NCBI RefSeq assembly: GCF_026914185.1
Contig: NC_070574.1
Location: 3,472,501-3,536,500, forward strand
From: Puccinia triticina
Lineage: Eukaryota > Basidiomycota > Pucciniomycetes > Pucciniales > Pucciniaceae
Length of the DNA: 64,000 nucleotides
Direction of reading: 5' to 3'
This document shows, one piece after another, positions 63,120 to 64,000 of the stretch (positions are counted from its first letter, which is position 1; each line of letters begins with the position of its first letter). The translations under genes were made by a program, and so were the position numbers. The notes beneath the pieces are model-generated. The model was not told the DNA's origin, searched no databases, and saw nothing but the letters and a program-made list of their open reading frames with translations.

Positions 63120-63907
63120 TGCCACGGTGAGGAACTCTGGCCGGTGATAGGCCGGCAGCAGTTCGGGGAGGGGAATGGAAAAAGAAATGAGTAGCTTTGC
63201 GTATGCCCTCCGGGATGATTGGCCGAAAAGGAGCGCTGAGAGTCGTGTAAGCGTGGGGGGGTTGATTTTACGACGGCTGGAGATGCGCGTCGGCGGGTTT
63301 TGTTTTGAGAGGAAGCCGGGGATACTGCCGGCGGGGTTGTGATCTAAACCAGAGAAGTGGAGGAGATCGGCGTTGAGGGAATAAGCTCAGAAGACGTGTG
63401 AAAATGCGGGCGGAAAGGCGCCAAGACAATAACTTAAACTTTGATGGAGGGCTGAAAATTACGGTTCAGAGTAGGTCCATGCCGCTCCAAAGCCTGAGTT
63501 CAAACTGAACTCAAACCTTGGAGCTGGTGACATGTAGCAGACATCTCATCACAACCTAGCGCGCACAAGCGCGCTACAAACAAGACAGGACAGAAGACAG
63601 AACAGAACAACAACAAAACAAAAACCAAGACCAACCCTCCTCATCCAAACCTGTCCAACGCGCGCAAAAAGAAAAGCAAATAACAAATATGATGAAAGAG
63701 AAAATAAACAGGGAACAAGGCCATGAAAACAGAAACAAAAAGAAAGAAGGAAAAGAAGACCTGAAACGCCTTGAGGATGTGCGCCACGCCGCGCCGTTGA
63801 ACCTGAGGAAATCTTGAGGGCTGAGATCTTGAGTCCTGACATCCCCCGGCGCGCCATGCGCGGCAAAAAAGCTTGATTCCTCCGCGTGTACCAATTTGTC
63901 CACCACA
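63120..63907 (-). mobile_element. Diverged relative of the 0.9-kb LTR, minus strand
   Basis: Read on the minus strand from 63907: TGTGGTGG start, then ggactcaagatctcagccctcaag near 63830, a CT-rich core, tttgtagcgcgcttgtgcgc then gtgatgagatgtctgctaca near 63575-63535, and accccgccggc..ctctcaaaac near 63340-63305. The same landmarks occur in the same order in 49068-49971. Strongly diverged; the far end is not fixed. Solo LTR or edge of another element. Confidence 0.45.
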
Positions 63908-64000
63908 ACGGCTTCCCCCAATCACCACCTCTGCTAGCCAGTCCGCATTGGCCTGCTCAGTTTGAGTCCAGTCCTGCCGTTGAGCTCCGCACGCCGCCTC

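Overview
This is nuclear DNA of a filamentous basidiomycete, most likely a rust fungus (Pucciniales). That is inferred, not searched. The reasons are short GT-AG introns (about 50-120 nt) in almost every conserved gene, a Mtf2-like mitochondrial protein of the kind seen in basidiomycetes, a multi-exon secreted protein resembling an effector, and a large load of LTR retrotransposons and inverted-repeat elements between small islands of housekeeping genes. There is no prokaryotic signal. Layout: 1-600 holds the 3' part of a COG3 (Golgi tethering) gene that breaks off. 1870-11357 is a decayed Ty1/copia element split by a nearly complete Ty3/gypsy chromovirus (4240-10030) with 184-bp LTRs, a 5-bp target duplication and a probable self-priming PBS. 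11639-12446 is a DNA element with long terminal inverted repeats. 12657-15404 holds a membrane-protein gene or gene relic. 15750-25000 is repeat-rich and gene-free, with palindromes, a duplicated class II tRNA-like sequence and a 21-bp satellite. 25007-43626 is the gene island: ribosomal proteins eS8 and uS14 (divergent), nicotinamide riboside kinase, a Ser-rich hypothetical protein, an MTFP1-like mitochondrial protein, UTP18 and an Mtf2-like protein (divergent), a 71-aa membrane protein, and a secreted protein. A 1.9-kb inverted-repeat element (32120-34035) interrupts the island. 43627-49067 is repeats plus a second copy of the 71-aa gene. 49068-57705 is a complete 8.6-kb Ty3/gypsy element with about 0.9-kb LTRs. 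57706-64000 is repeats, a tandem array of hairpin units and a diverged relative of the 0.9-kb LTR. Exon models for eS8, uS14, NRK1, UTP18, the Mtf2-like protein and, apart from one possible 9-nt exon, the secreted protein were built by hand; their reading frames join consistently across all introns. Most notable: the 8.6-kb element has a primer-binding site that continues as a copy of much of a tRNA-Tyr, including the non-encoded CCA and without the anticodon intron. It also carries four copies of an intron-like cassette placed around its ORFs, and its gag ends in a U_UUU_UUA slippery heptamer overlapping an AUGA stop/start.
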